A DNA stretch of 64,000 nt, from NCBI RefSeq assembly GCF_023195755.1, contig NZ_CP096203.1:3038001-3102000 (forward strand). The letters run 5' to 3'. The DNA is from Chryseobacterium nepalense (GTDB lineage: Bacteria > Bacteroidota > Bacteroidia > Flavobacteriales > Weeksellaceae). This document shows, one piece after another, positions 8,966-16,719 of the stretch; the stretch's first letter is position 1; each line of letters starts with the position of its first letter. Made by a program: the position numbers and the translations under genes. The notes beneath the pieces are model-generated. The model searched no databases and had not been told where the DNA came from. It saw only the letters and a program-made list of their open reading frames with translations.

Positions 8966-9171
8966 TTGTTGTGTGTTAAATTAATTCTTACCTATAGATG
9001 CATGTTTTATCCGTAAGGTTGGAAAGAGATAAAAACCAATCTATAGTTATGCGGCAAATCTAAAGAAAATATTTCACATGCATCTGAACTAAAGTTGTAA
9101 AAACGCCAACAAAAGTTGTATTTTTTGAATATAAAAAATACGATTATGAATTTTGAAAAATTTTGATAGTA
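8966..9171. other. Intergenic region upstream of the JAMM cluster, no gene seen
   Basis: This stretch is A/T-rich and presumably carries the promoter for the minus-strand JAMM operon. I see no convincing open frame, RNA gene or strong hairpin before the inverted-repeat element that begins at about 9172. Confidence 0.4.
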
Positions 9172-9293
9172 GCTTCGTCACTTCGAGTGTTTTTTCGCAA
9201 CAAAGTGGAGAAAAATGTATCGAGATGGAATCTCTCTTCAAAATTATAAACTTCTCGATACGATTTTTTAAAAAATCTACTCGAAGAGACGAA
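9172..9293. repeat. 122-bp nested inverted-repeat element
   Basis: The outer arms are 9176-9188 (CGTCACTTCGAGT) and 9279-9291, which match in inverted orientation at 12 of 13 positions. An inner pair, GTATCGAGA at 9217-9225 and its complement at 9253-9261, matches perfectly. The whole can fold as a long imperfect hairpin. No reading frame fills it. It has the look of a miniature repeat dispersed in the genome, which cannot be tested in this window. Confidence 0.6.
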
Positions 9294-9416
9294 AATAAAT
9301 CAAAATGCACAACGGGTTATAAAAAATAGTAAATTAGCTGAAAAATTATTTGAGCTGAAAGACCAGCTTGCTTTCTGGAAAACCCAGGCTGAAAGCCGCA
9401 AGTAATTTCCTGTTTT

Positions 9417-9550
9417 CCCGAAAAGCTGTTGCACCCCTGTAATGACTTTTCGGGAACACCCGAAAGTTTGTCGCACCCTCGCAACGGCTTTTCGGGAAAC
9501 TCCGAAAGCTTCCTGCAGCCTGCAGGAGGTTTTCGGGAACGTCCGAAGGG
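9417..9550. repeat. Array of three 42-bp units, each a hairpin (plus a partial fourth)
   Basis: Units begin at about 9417, 9459 and 9501 with a partial copy at 9542, spacing 42, 42 and 41 bp. Each starts with (C)CCGAAAG and ends with its complement CTTTTCGGG, enclosing a variable middle; the third has an extra nested palindrome CCTGCAGCCTGCAGG. The minus strand reads through as a 14-residue repeat with a conserved G-C pair (for example P-E-K-P-L-R-G-C-D-K-L-S), because 42 is a multiple of three, but there is no credible gene start there. It lies directly upstream of the DUF6261 gene. Confidence 0.65.
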
Positions 9551-9619
9551 ATTTTTATACCAGAGCCTGCCGGAATAAAATAATCGCATCATACGGTTTA
9601 ATAATAAAATAATACACAA

Positions 9620-10360
9620 ATGAATTTTATCGACTTACCAAAACTTCGCAACGCAGAATACCTGCAATACGTAAAAGACTTCTCAGGAATTATCGCCCTG
9701 AACAACCCCGCAACCTTACAGATCGATGCCAAGCTTTCAGCGTTCAATGCCCGAATTTCCGAGCTGGAAAACCTGTATAAGAAAGCGTTGGCTAATGAGA
9801 AAACACAGGAGCTTTTGCTTTTGGATGAAAGAAGGGATAATGCAGTGATAGGGATTAATTATTACCTTTTGTCCCAGTCTTACCATTTCGAAAGCACAAG
9901 AAAAGAGAACGCTCAATTGCTTCTCGACAGTATTTCGTTGTACGGCAGCAGCATTGCGCGTCTCAATTACCAGGCAGAAACCGCCACGCTTAATAATCTC
10001 ATTAGGGATTGGGAAAATAAGCCGGAATTGGCGGATGCTATTTCCTATTTTCAACTCTCAGGATGGGTGGCGGAACTGAAGAATGCCAATGAATTGTTCA
10101 ATACAAAATATCTTTCCCGTACCCAGGAATACGGAGATGCCAGTCCGGAAACCATTAAGTCTAAAAGGGAAGAGGTGAATGCCGCATACTATGCTTTGCG
10201 TGACAGGATCGATGCGCTTCATCTTCTGGTGGAAACACCGCCGTCGCCATACGCCACCGTCATCAATCAGCTGAATGCGCTTACGGATCAATATAATGTA
10301 CTGCTGGTGAACCGTAAGGATACGGCTGCTCCGGAGAATGGTGCCAGAAATGAGATGTGA
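9620..10360 (+). CDS. DUF6261 family protein
   Basis: A 246-residue protein without signal peptide or membrane segment, predicted almost fully helical with coiled-coil character (long runs such as I-S-E-L-E-N-L-Y-K-K-A). The opening F-I-D-L-P-K-L-R-N-A-E-Y-L-Q-Y and the overall shape match what I know as DUF6261, a Bacteroidota family of unknown function, often in several copies per genome. The gene is isolated, with hairpin-forming repeats upstream and a purine-rich tandem repeat that begins inside its last codons. Confidence 0.7.
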   Translation: MNFIDLPKLRNAEYLQYVKDFSGIIALNNPATLQIDAKLSAFNARISELENLYKKALANEKTQELLLLDERRDNAVIGINYYLLSQSYHFESTRKENAQLLLDSISLYGSSIARLNYQAETATLNNLIRDWENKPELADAISYFQLSGWVAELKNANELFNTKYLSRTQEYGDASPETIKSKREEVNAAYYALRDRIDALHLLVETPPSPYATVINQLNALTDQYNVLLVNRKDTAAPENGARNEM

Positions 10361-10399
10361 AAGTGAGAAGTAAGATGTAAGAAGTAAAATGTGAGAAGG
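10353..10399 (+). repeat. Purine-rich 7-bp tandem repeat
   Basis: Six degenerate copies of a 7-base unit (consensus roughly WGTRARA: ATGTGAA, AGTGAGA, AGTAAGA, TGTAAGA, AGTAAAA, TGTGAGA) run head to tail from the last sense codons of the DUF6261 gene, across its stop, into the intergenic region. One strand is almost free of C. Confidence 0.6.
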
Positions 10400-10510
10400 G
10401 GTTGAGGTTGGGAGATCAAAAATGAATCATTAATTCATATGGAATATTAAAGATATTTTATTAACTCTCTCTAAACCTTATAAAAATCTTAACGTTTAAT
10501 TGATAACATC

Positions 10511-10550
10511 AAACAAAAAAGGCTGCATTACCAAAAATGCAGCCTGTATT
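10511..10550 (-). terminator. Terminator after bshA
   Basis: A 9-bp stem, AGGCTGCAT (10520-10528) with ATGCAGCCT (10537-10545), and an 8-base loop lie 16 bp past the bshA stop. Read on the minus strand it is followed by a run of T (the A tract at 10511-10520), the normal form of an intrinsic terminator. Confidence 0.75.
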
Positions 10551-10565
10551 TTAGATTCTAAAACC

Positions 10566-11714
10566 CTATACTTTAGTTAGTTCATTTTTAAATTTTTCAA
10601 TAGTCGTTCTATACATTTCCTCATAGATAGGAAGAATGTTTTTCAGATCGAATTTAATGGCCTGTTCTTTCGCATTTTTCTTCATTTCAATTAAAAGTTC
10701 TTCATTGCTCAGCAGTTTAATGGTATAGTTGCTCATGGCTTCCACGTTTCCGATTTCCGCTAAAAATCCGGTTTCACCCTGGATGTTCACTTCCGGAATT
10801 CCTCCCGCGTTGGAACTTATAACCGGTGTATAGGCAGCCATCGCTTCCAGTGCGGCAAGACCGAAACTTTCCTGTTCCGAAGGCAGTAAAAAGACATCGG
10901 ATAACTGAAGAATTCGGTACAGGTCGTTTACCTTTCCAAGCAAACGGATTTTTGAGATTAGGTCAGGATTTTCCTCAAGGAACTGATTAACCTTCTCCAT
11001 ATCCGGCCCTTCCCCGATAATGATTAATTTCGATTTTACCTTTTTCTGTACACTTTTGAATATCTGAAGCACTTCATCCACCCTTTTTACAGGTCGTAAG
11101 TTGGAAACGTGGATCAGGATCTTTTCATCAGGATTTGCAAATTGTGTCCTTTGACAGTCACTAGGTTCATCAAATTCAGAATTATCAATAAAATTGGTAA
11201 TCACCTGAATTTCTTTTTTAATATTGAAAAACTGAAGAGTGTCTTTTTTTAAGCTTTCGGATACGGAAGTGATCGCATCAGACTGATTAATGGAAAATTC
11301 TACAGCATGTTTGTAGCTCGGATGCTGCCCAACCAGTGTGATATCAGTACCGTGAAGGGTAGTAACCAGCGGAATGTCATTATCATCTTCCTTCAGCATC
11401 TGCTTTGCGGTAAATGCGGCATAAGCATAAGGAATAGCATAATGGGCATGAAGAAGATCCAGCTTATAGAGATTTACAACACGGTAGATCATTGAGCTCA
11501 GTGCAATGTCATAAGGCTGATACTGGAACAGGGGATAGGTCTGCACATTTACCCTGTGAAAGAAAATATTCGGATTGGTAATATCCAATCTCGCCGGAAG
11601 TGCATTGCTGATGAAGTGAACTTCATAACCTTTGTTGGCAAGCGACATTCCCAGTTCTGTTGCTACAATTCCGCTTCCTCCGTAGGTGGGATAGCAAAGT
11701 ATGCCTATTTTCAT
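10566..11714 (-). CDS. bshA: N-acetyl-alpha-D-glucosaminyl L-malate synthase BshA
   Basis: A 382-residue GT4 glycosyltransferase. The N-terminus (M-K-I-G-I-L-C-Y-P-T-Y-G-G-S-G-I-V-A-T-E) is the BshA signature; the acceptor-side H-A-H-Y-A-I-P-Y-A segment and the UDP-binding end (S-E-Q-E-S-F-G-L-A-A-L-E-A-M, G-E-T-G-F-L) are present. BshA joins UDP-GlcNAc and L-malate, the first step of bacillithiol synthesis; bshB and bshC are not in the window. It lies 18 bp downstream of an unknown gene that in turn follows a GH3 gene, so it appears to be the last gene of that transcript. Confidence 0.93.
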   Translation of the reverse strand: MKIGILCYPTYGGSGIVATELGMSLANKGYEVHFISNALPARLDITNPNIFFHRVNVQTYPLFQYQPYDIALSSMIYRVVNLYKLDLLHAHYAIPYAYAAFTAKQMLKEDDNDIPLVTTLHGTDITLVGQHPSYKHAVEFSINQSDAITSVSESLKKDTLQFFNIKKEIQVITNFIDNSEFDEPSDCQRTQFANPDEKILIHVSNLRPVKRVDEVLQIFKSVQKKVKSKLIIIGEGPDMEKVNQFLEENPDLISKIRLLGKVNDLYRILQLSDVFLLPSEQESFGLAALEAMAAYTPVISSNAGGIPEVNIQGETGFLAEIGNVEAMSNYTIKLLSNEELLIEMKKNAKEQAIKFDLKNILPIYEEMYRTTIEKFKNELTKV

Positions 11715-11732
11715 TTATTTTGTCGGTATTTC

Positions 11733-12383
11733 TTAATTATTTGTTCTGCAGTTCTTTTCATAATAATCTATAAGAACTTTAACATCATTATTTTTAATCT
11801 GAATTTTTCCATCATTAAAATCACTTACAAGTTTCGGACAGATATCTGTGAAAAAATTTTTAATCAATCTCCTCATAACCTGTTTTTTATTTGGTGTCCA
11901 CATACTATTATCAAAATAAATCAAATGTGGTTTTTCATTTTTGTACTGGAAAAAGAAATTGGTCAATTCAGAAGGTTTTACAATATAATGATAACTGTCT
12001 CTTACTCCTCCATCATAAGAATATGCTACATATGTTGAGATTTCTCCCGAAGTTGATATTTTTCTGATCCATCCATAATCCGATTTTGGTTTATCAGATA
12101 AAAAGTAATAAATAAGCTCTCTATATTCTGCTGTAACAGGGAGATTGTTTTTAGGATTAATATATTCAACTTTATCTAATAAGCTAACCTTAATTTTTTC
12201 TTTCTTTTTAGAACCATTTTCTATGAAGGCCAATTTGTTTTCTTCATTAGACACTATATCTGCTTTTCCTGTTCTTTTGCTTCCATCTAAAAAGTAGAGA
12301 GTGGCATCAAATTGCTGAGCTTTTACGGTGAAGGAACCTGCAACAGCTAAAAAAAGTAAAAGTTTAATAATTTTTGATATCAT
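11733..12383 (-). CDS. Secreted protein of unknown function between GH3 and bshA
   Basis: A 216-residue protein with a signal peptide ending near Q22 (S-F-T-V-K-A-Q-Q). The mature part begins with a beta-rich segment (F-D-A-T-L-Y-F-L-D-G-S-K-R-T-G-K-A-D-I-V) of the kind seen in many small Bacteroidota envelope proteins, then a basic helical end. I do not recognise the family. The gaps to the GH3 gene (15 bp) and to bshA (18 bp) indicate co-transcription. Confidence 0.6.
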   Translation of the reverse strand: MISKIIKLLLFLAVAGSFTVKAQQFDATLYFLDGSKRTGKADIVSNEENKLAFIENGSKKKEKIKVSLLDKVEYINPKNNLPVTAEYRELIYYFLSDKPKSDYGWIRKISTSGEISTYVAYSYDGGVRDSYHYIVKPSELTNFFFQYKNEKPHLIYFDNSMWTPNKKQVMRRLIKNFFTDICPKLVSDFNDGKIQIKNNDVKVLIDYYEKNCRTNN

Positions 12384-12398
12384 CTGCTTTAATAGGAT

Positions 12399-14090
12399 TT
12401 ATTTTTGTGAATCATTCAGATCAATTCCCATTCCTGCTTTCAGTTTATCATTTACTAAAACAGGTAGCCTGCCGCCTATTTTTGTTTTTCCTTTCAGTGC
12501 ATTGGCTGTAGCAGTCATAGAATCATCGTTGTTTTCATAAGAAACTAAGACTGTAGAAATATTTGAAAGGTCAATATCTTTAAGGGCGTAAGCGCTTCCG
12601 AAAACATTCAGTATAACATTTTGATTTTTTGATAATTCATATAATATCTTTTTTGATGCCTCTGAAATTTTGTAAGATTTGTATGCTGTGGAATTGTCCT
12701 TATGCAACCCTATAATCACTGTAGAATTCGCAGGAATTGTACTGATCTCATTTGCTTTTTTAATTATCAATTCAGAACCCATTTCATTAACAAAAGTTTG
12801 ATAAGGTGCCTCCTCCAGAGGAATATAATAGACTGTATTTCCTTTCAGGGGAAGCAATTTTTTATCATCTTTCAATAATGTTAAAGCATTTGCATATAAA
12901 TTCTGAACCAATGTTTTATGAGAATCATTGTTTAAATCTGAATTGATGTTTTCAGGATTTTTCGGGCTGTACTTATCCAAGCCTAAGAAATATTTTGTCA
13001 GAAGGATTTTCTTTACACTTTCTTCAACCCTTGACTGCGAAATTTCGCCATTATCAATTGCTTTCTGAATAAGTTTTTTTCCTTCTGCAACACCCTGGGA
13101 GAAAAGCATAATATCATTTCCGGCCTTAAAAGCCATCGCATCCAGTTCGCCCGGTTTATATTTGCTGGCCACTGCACCCATATTTAATGCATCGGTAATA
13201 ATGAGTCCTTTATAACCTAATTTTTCTTTCAGCAGACCGGTAATAATATTTTTTGAAACCGAAGCAGGAATTCCTTTTCCTGATTCTAAAGTAGGAACAT
13301 ATAAATGGGCAACCATTACGCCTCCGATGCCTTCTTTCATTAATGCTTTAAAAGGAGCAAGTTCAACGGTATTAAGCCTGTCAAGGTTGTGGGAGATTAC
13401 CGGAAGATCCAGGTGAGAATCTGTGCTGGTATCACCATGTCCCGGGAAATGTTTTATGGCCGCCAGAATAGTATTGTCCTGAAGACCGCTGGCATAAGCA
13501 GATGCAGACCGGATAACGTTGCCCACTTCAGATCCGAAGCTTCTGTTGCCGATAATCGGGTTGTCAGGATTGGTGTTTACGTCAACAACGGGAGCAAAAT
13601 CCCAGTTGATTCCCATTCTTTGGCAGTCTTCTGCTATTTTGGCAGACATCTGGCGGATCAGATTTTTATCCTGAATAGCTCCCAGGGTCATGGCCCAGGG
13701 AAATTTGTGTGCGGCAGCAATTCTCTGGTACAATCCCCATTCCGCATCCATCCCGATCATTAAGGGAATTTTGGATTTTTGCTGGAATTCATTAACCAGA
13801 TTGATTTCTCTTGCCGCGTCATCCTGCATCAGGATAAGACCGCCGATCTTTTCATTTACAACAATATTCCGTACGGTATTGATCTCATTTTCACCTTTAT
13901 TGGTGTATAATGCAATGATAAAAAGCTGTCCGAGCTTTTCATCCTGTGAAAGATTTTTGTATGTTTTATCAACCCAATGATTAGCTTTTTTTATATCTTC
14001 CCTGGAAAGGTTTTTAGGGACATATTGTGCCGCAATTTTTGGGCTGAATAATGAGATAATAAAGATTGATGTACAGACCAGTTTCTTCAT
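12399..14090 (-). CDS. Glycoside hydrolase family 3 protein (beta-N-acetylhexosaminidase-like)
   Basis: About 563 residues with a signal peptide (MKKLVCTSIFIISLFSPKIAAQ). The ATG at 14090 is preferred over an in-frame ATG at 14108 because it begins the signal peptide. The GH3 N-terminal barrel is clear: D-A-E-W-G, then K-H-F-P-G-H-G-D-T-S-x-D-S-H (the His/Asp dyad loop of NagZ-like enzymes) and I-I-T-D-A-L-N-M-G-A, which carries the nucleophile Asp. A C-terminal GH3_C-like alpha/beta domain follows. The KHFPGHGDT loop indicates the NagZ/hexosaminidase branch, so cell-wall or N-acetylhexosamine turnover in the periplasm is likely. Confidence 0.88.
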   Translation of the reverse strand: MKKLVCTSIFIISLFSPKIAAQYVPKNLSREDIKKANHWVDKTYKNLSQDEKLGQLFIIALYTNKGENEINTVRNIVVNEKIGGLILMQDDAAREINLVNEFQQKSKIPLMIGMDAEWGLYQRIAAAHKFPWAMTLGAIQDKNLIRQMSAKIAEDCQRMGINWDFAPVVDVNTNPDNPIIGNRSFGSEVGNVIRSASAYASGLQDNTILAAIKHFPGHGDTSTDSHLDLPVISHNLDRLNTVELAPFKALMKEGIGGVMVAHLYVPTLESGKGIPASVSKNIITGLLKEKLGYKGLIITDALNMGAVASKYKPGELDAMAFKAGNDIMLFSQGVAEGKKLIQKAIDNGEISQSRVEESVKKILLTKYFLGLDKYSPKNPENINSDLNNDSHKTLVQNLYANALTLLKDDKKLLPLKGNTVYYIPLEEAPYQTFVNEMGSELIIKKANEISTIPANSTVIIGLHKDNSTAYKSYKISEASKKILYELSKNQNVILNVFGSAYALKDIDLSNISTVLVSYENNDDSMTATANALKGKTKIGGRLPVLVNDKLKAGMGIDLNDSQK

Positions 14091-14208
14091 AATTTTGAAT
14101 AATAACAAAAATACAATTAAAAAGATGATGAAAACAATGTTTTTAAGTTTTTTGGTATATGATTTGAATACGCTTTATAAATAACAAGAACAATTAAACT
14201 TTTATAAA

Positions 14209-14721
14209 ATGAAAAAATATCTTCCAATTTTGCTGTTAGCTTTTGTAAGCTTATTTATATTCAGCTGTGATGATAATGATAACGTTGTGGGAGACGGCGA
14301 TACTTACCCTAAAATGAGGGATGTAAGTGGAAGCTTTACCAATGCAAACGGATATTCCTTTACAGTTCCGATTAATATACAAAATACAGATGTTGTATTA
14401 ATATACAGAAGAGATCCTGCAGCAAGTAATGCATGGCAGTTAATTCCGAAGACCTATTATTTGTCAGGTGGAAGAGAGCTCGATTACAATGCTTTGTTTG
14501 ATTCTCAAAATGTGGAAATTTATACTGAAGCCAATTTTGATCAGACAACAATGACTTCTTCTGAGGTATCACAGTATCTTACGAGCCAGACGTTCAGAGT
14601 AGTTTTGGTTCCTGCAAGCCCTGCGAAAGGTGCATCAGCAGTTGATACAAGTGATTATAATGCGGTAGTGAAATATTATAACCTTGATGAGTCTAAAATA
14701 ACGACAATCAAAGTTAATTAA
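14209..14721 (+). CDS. Predicted lipoprotein of unknown function
   Basis: A 170-residue protein with a lipoprotein signal (M-K-K-Y-L-P-I-L-L-L-A-F... F-S-C-D-D-N-D-N) and an acidic stretch after the Cys, a feature associated with surface-exposed lipoproteins in Bacteroidota. The mature part is beta-rich with no motif I can name. It is a single gene, divergent from the GH3 operon and ended by the bidirectional terminator at 14754-14782. Confidence 0.65.
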   Translation: MKKYLPILLLAFVSLFIFSCDDNDNVVGDGDTYPKMRDVSGSFTNANGYSFTVPINIQNTDVVLIYRRDPAASNAWQLIPKTYYLSGGRELDYNALFDSQNVEIYTEANFDQTTMTSSEVSQYLTSQTFRVVLVPASPAKGASAVDTSDYNAVVKYYNLDESKITTIKVN

Positions 14722-14753
14722 GACATATCTTTTCAGTTTTTTATAATTACAAA

Positions 14754-14782
14754 AAAGCTCCGGAATTAATTTCCGGAGCTTT
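14754..14782. terminator. Bidirectional terminator
   Basis: A perfect 12-bp stem AAAGCTCCGGAA / TTCCGGAGCTTT (14754-14765 with 14771-14782) with a 5-base loop lies between the convergent lipoprotein gene and ribA. A run precedes it and T-rich sequence follows, so it can end transcripts from both sides. Confidence 0.75.
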
Positions 14783-14787
14783 GCTTT

Positions 14788-15384
14788 TTATTTATCATTT
14801 TCATCCAACAAATGGCCAAAATAATCTTTCTTTGTCTGCAAATAACCTCTGCTGATTTCATTGGCGGGAATTTGTAAAGGAATTCTGGAATTAAGATGGA
14901 TATTGCTTTCTTCTACATATTTTACCTTTTCAGGATTATTGGTAAGCAGATTAATATCTTTTATATCCAATAAATTAAGAATTTCAATAGCAACACCGAA
15001 GTTTCTGTCATCTGCAGGGAGTCCCAGCTTTAGATTGGCTTCTACTGTGTCAAATCCTTTTTCCTGTAAAGAATATGCTTTTAACTTGTTAATGATCCCG
15101 ATATTTCTGCCTTCCTGGCGAAGGTAGATAATAACTCCTCCATTTTCATGGATATATTTCATGGCTGCATCCAATTGCTGCCCACATTCGCATTTTTTTG
15201 AATGGAAAACTTCTCCGGTAATACATTCTGAATGGAAACGCACGTTTACAGGTTTTGAAAAATCTGTTTTATCTGCGACAATAGCCATGTGAGGCATCCA
15301 GTCATTCTCATTTTCGGATAAAGCAATCATTCGGAAAGTACCATATTCCGTAGGAACATTGGACTCCGCCTGAATTTTAATCAT
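14788..15384 (-). CDS. ribA: GTP cyclohydrolase II
   Basis: A 198-residue protein with the full GTP cyclohydrolase II signature: the zinc cysteines in H-S-E-C-I-T-G-E-V-F-H-S-K-K-C-E-C-G, followed by Y-L-R-Q-E-G-R-N-I-G-I with the catalytic Arg. It converts GTP to 2,5-diamino-6-ribosylamino-4(3H)-pyrimidinone 5'-phosphate, the first step of riboflavin synthesis. The length fits a stand-alone RibA rather than the RibBA fusion. It starts 17 bp after the stop of the lipoprotein gene upstream on the same strand, so it is probably the distal gene of the envelope cluster transcript. Confidence 0.93.
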   Translation of the reverse strand: MIKIQAESNVPTEYGTFRMIALSENENDWMPHMAIVADKTDFSKPVNVRFHSECITGEVFHSKKCECGQQLDAAMKYIHENGGVIIYLRQEGRNIGIINKLKAYSLQEKGFDTVEANLKLGLPADDRNFGVAIEILNLLDIKDINLLTNNPEKVKYVEESNIHLNSRIPLQIPANEISRGYLQTKKDYFGHLLDENDK

Positions 15385-15401
15385 TGATACCCTTAGTTAG
15401 T

Positions 15402-15857
15402 TTAATTTGCTTTAATATAATCTTCAATTGCAGAAACATTGGTTTTTAATCTTACCAGATACCGGTTCAGGATTTCATTATCATCCTTGTTAAGACTTGT
15501 TCTCAGCTTCTGAACTTTTTTATAAGATTTTTCAAAGTCTTTTAAAGCTTTATTTTTCCCGCTCAGATTATCCGCATCTATCGCATAAAGATAGTTTTGC
15601 AGGCTGTATTTCAAAGTAATGATTTCGCTATTTAAAGCTGTATTTTTGAATTTGGGAAAAGTGGCGATCAGATTGGAAATTTCGGAAGCATTTACATTAC
15701 TTTTTACATTAATATCAATGCTGTTTTTTGTTCCTTTATCGGAATCTGATCCTTTGGTTTCGCTATAAAAGCCGGTAGACAACGGAGAAAAGTTTTGTTT
15801 TTCCGTTGCACAAGATGTTATAATTAGTAATACCCCAAAAAAAAGTGATCGTTTCAT
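15402..15857 (-). CDS. Small helical lipoprotein of unknown function
   Basis: A 151-residue protein with a lipoprotein signal (MKRSLFFGVLLIITSCATEK). The mature part is mostly helical and charged, with no identifiable motif. The start ATG overlaps the TGA stop of the DUF4254 gene (ATGA, four bases), which supports translational coupling to that gene. Confidence 0.65.
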   Translation of the reverse strand: MKRSLFFGVLLIITSCATEKQNFSPLSTGFYSETKGSDSDKGTKNSIDINVKSNVNASEISNLIATFPKFKNTALNSEIITLKYSLQNYLYAIDADNLSGKNKALKDFEKSYKKVQKLRTSLNKDDNEILNRYLVRLKTNVSAIEDYIKAN

Positions 15858-16468
15858 TTTTGTTGCCCCTTTTGATACAGGACTGGGTTAAGACTTTCAT
15901 CGTTGTACATTTTCATCTGTTTGTACACTTTCATCTTAACATCACCGTTCTCAATATCAGTAAGCAACTGATTAATAGAAGTTGAAAGATCTTCATGCTG
16001 TGCAAGAAGAACATCTAATTTTGCCTTACAGTTGGCTCTGTGTTCTTCGGAAGCCGAATCTCTGTTTGCCTCTAACGACATATGATAAACCTTGAGTGCG
16101 AGAATTGATAATCTGTCTACCGCCCATGCGATAGTTTCAGTATTGATTTTTGCTTCAGGTTTAGGAATTACACTTTCATACTTTTTAAGAAACCAGCTGT
16201 CTATAAATTCTACCAGATCAGTTCTTTTCTGATTGGATGCATCTATCGCCCTTTTAAGTTGAAGCGCTTCAGCCGGATCAATATTTTCATCTCTAATTAT
16301 ATCTTCCAAATGCCATTGAACGGTATCAATCCAGTTTTTTGCATACAAAATTCGTTCCAAAGTGTCTTTTTCGAACGGATTATTAATTAGAGTGTTAACG
16401 TCATCAGACACGTGATAATCTTCAATAGATTTGTTGAAGACTTTCCATGCGGTCTCTGTAAAATTCAT
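15854..16468 (-). CDS. DUF4254 domain-containing protein
   Basis: A 204-residue, fully helical, soluble protein matching DUF4254 (F-T-E-T-A-W-K-V-F-N at the start, then W-H-L-E-D-I-I-R-D and R-T-D-L-V-E-F-I-D). The function is not known. In Bacteroidota it is usually next to envelope genes, as here between tatA and a lipoprotein gene; the gap to tatA is only 15 bp. Confidence 0.8.
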   Translation of the reverse strand: MNFTETAWKVFNKSIEDYHVSDDVNTLINNPFEKDTLERILYAKNWIDTVQWHLEDIIRDENIDPAEALQLKRAIDASNQKRTDLVEFIDSWFLKKYESVIPKPEAKINTETIAWAVDRLSILALKVYHMSLEANRDSASEEHRANCKAKLDVLLAQHEDLSTSINQLLTDIENGDVKMKVYKQMKMYNDESLNPVLYQKGQQK

Positions 16469-16483
16469 CGGTTATAGAATTTT

Positions 16484-16690
16484 TTAGTTGCTTGAAGGAT
16501 TGTTGTTTGTGGTTTTGTTTTCAGAACCAGGCTTGTCTTCTTCCTTTACTGCATCTTTAAATTCTTTAATACCGGAACCAACTCCTCTCATTAATTCAGG
16601 GATTTTTTTACCTCCGAAAAGTAAAAGAAGAATGATGGCTACGATCAGAATGTGTTGCCAAGATAATGACAATATTGTTAATGTATTCAT
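16484..16690 (-). CDS. tatA: Twin-arginine translocase subunit TatA/TatE
   Basis: A 68-residue protein beginning M-N-T-L-T-I-L-S-L-S-W-Q-H, one membrane helix (about residues 13-29), a F-G-G-K-K-I-P-E-L-M-R hinge and an amphipathic helix (G-S-G-I-K-E-F-K-D-A), then a charged tail: the standard TatA layout. An in-frame ATG at 16735 would add 15 residues ahead of the helix and overlap the EnvC gene end, so the inner ATG at 16690 is chosen. It forms the channel for folded twin-arginine substrates; tatC is not visible here. Confidence 0.9.
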   Translation of the reverse strand: MNTLTILSLSWQHILIVAIILLLLFGGKKIPELMRGVGSGIKEFKDAVKEEDKPGSENKTTNNNPSSN

Positions 16691-16719
16691 TGCTAAATTT
16701 TTTACAAAGTTAATCTTTT

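Noticed and set aside
9089-9310. Minus-strand frame of 73 codons
   Set aside because: It runs through the inverted-repeat element and has no recognisable protein features.
9417-9550. Possible CRISPR array
   Set aside because: The repeats are palindromic through the entire unit and there are no unique spacers of constant length; no cas genes are near.
9317-9619. Minus-strand frame of 100 codons with 14-residue repeats
   Set aside because: It is the passive reading of the 42-bp hairpin array. No plausible start context, no signal peptide, and the array's base pairing explains the repeats better.
11556-12038. 160-codon plus-strand frame opposite bshA and the neighbouring gene
   Set aside because: It overlaps two genes on the other strand and its translation is rich in I, F, Y and Cys without a recognisable pattern.
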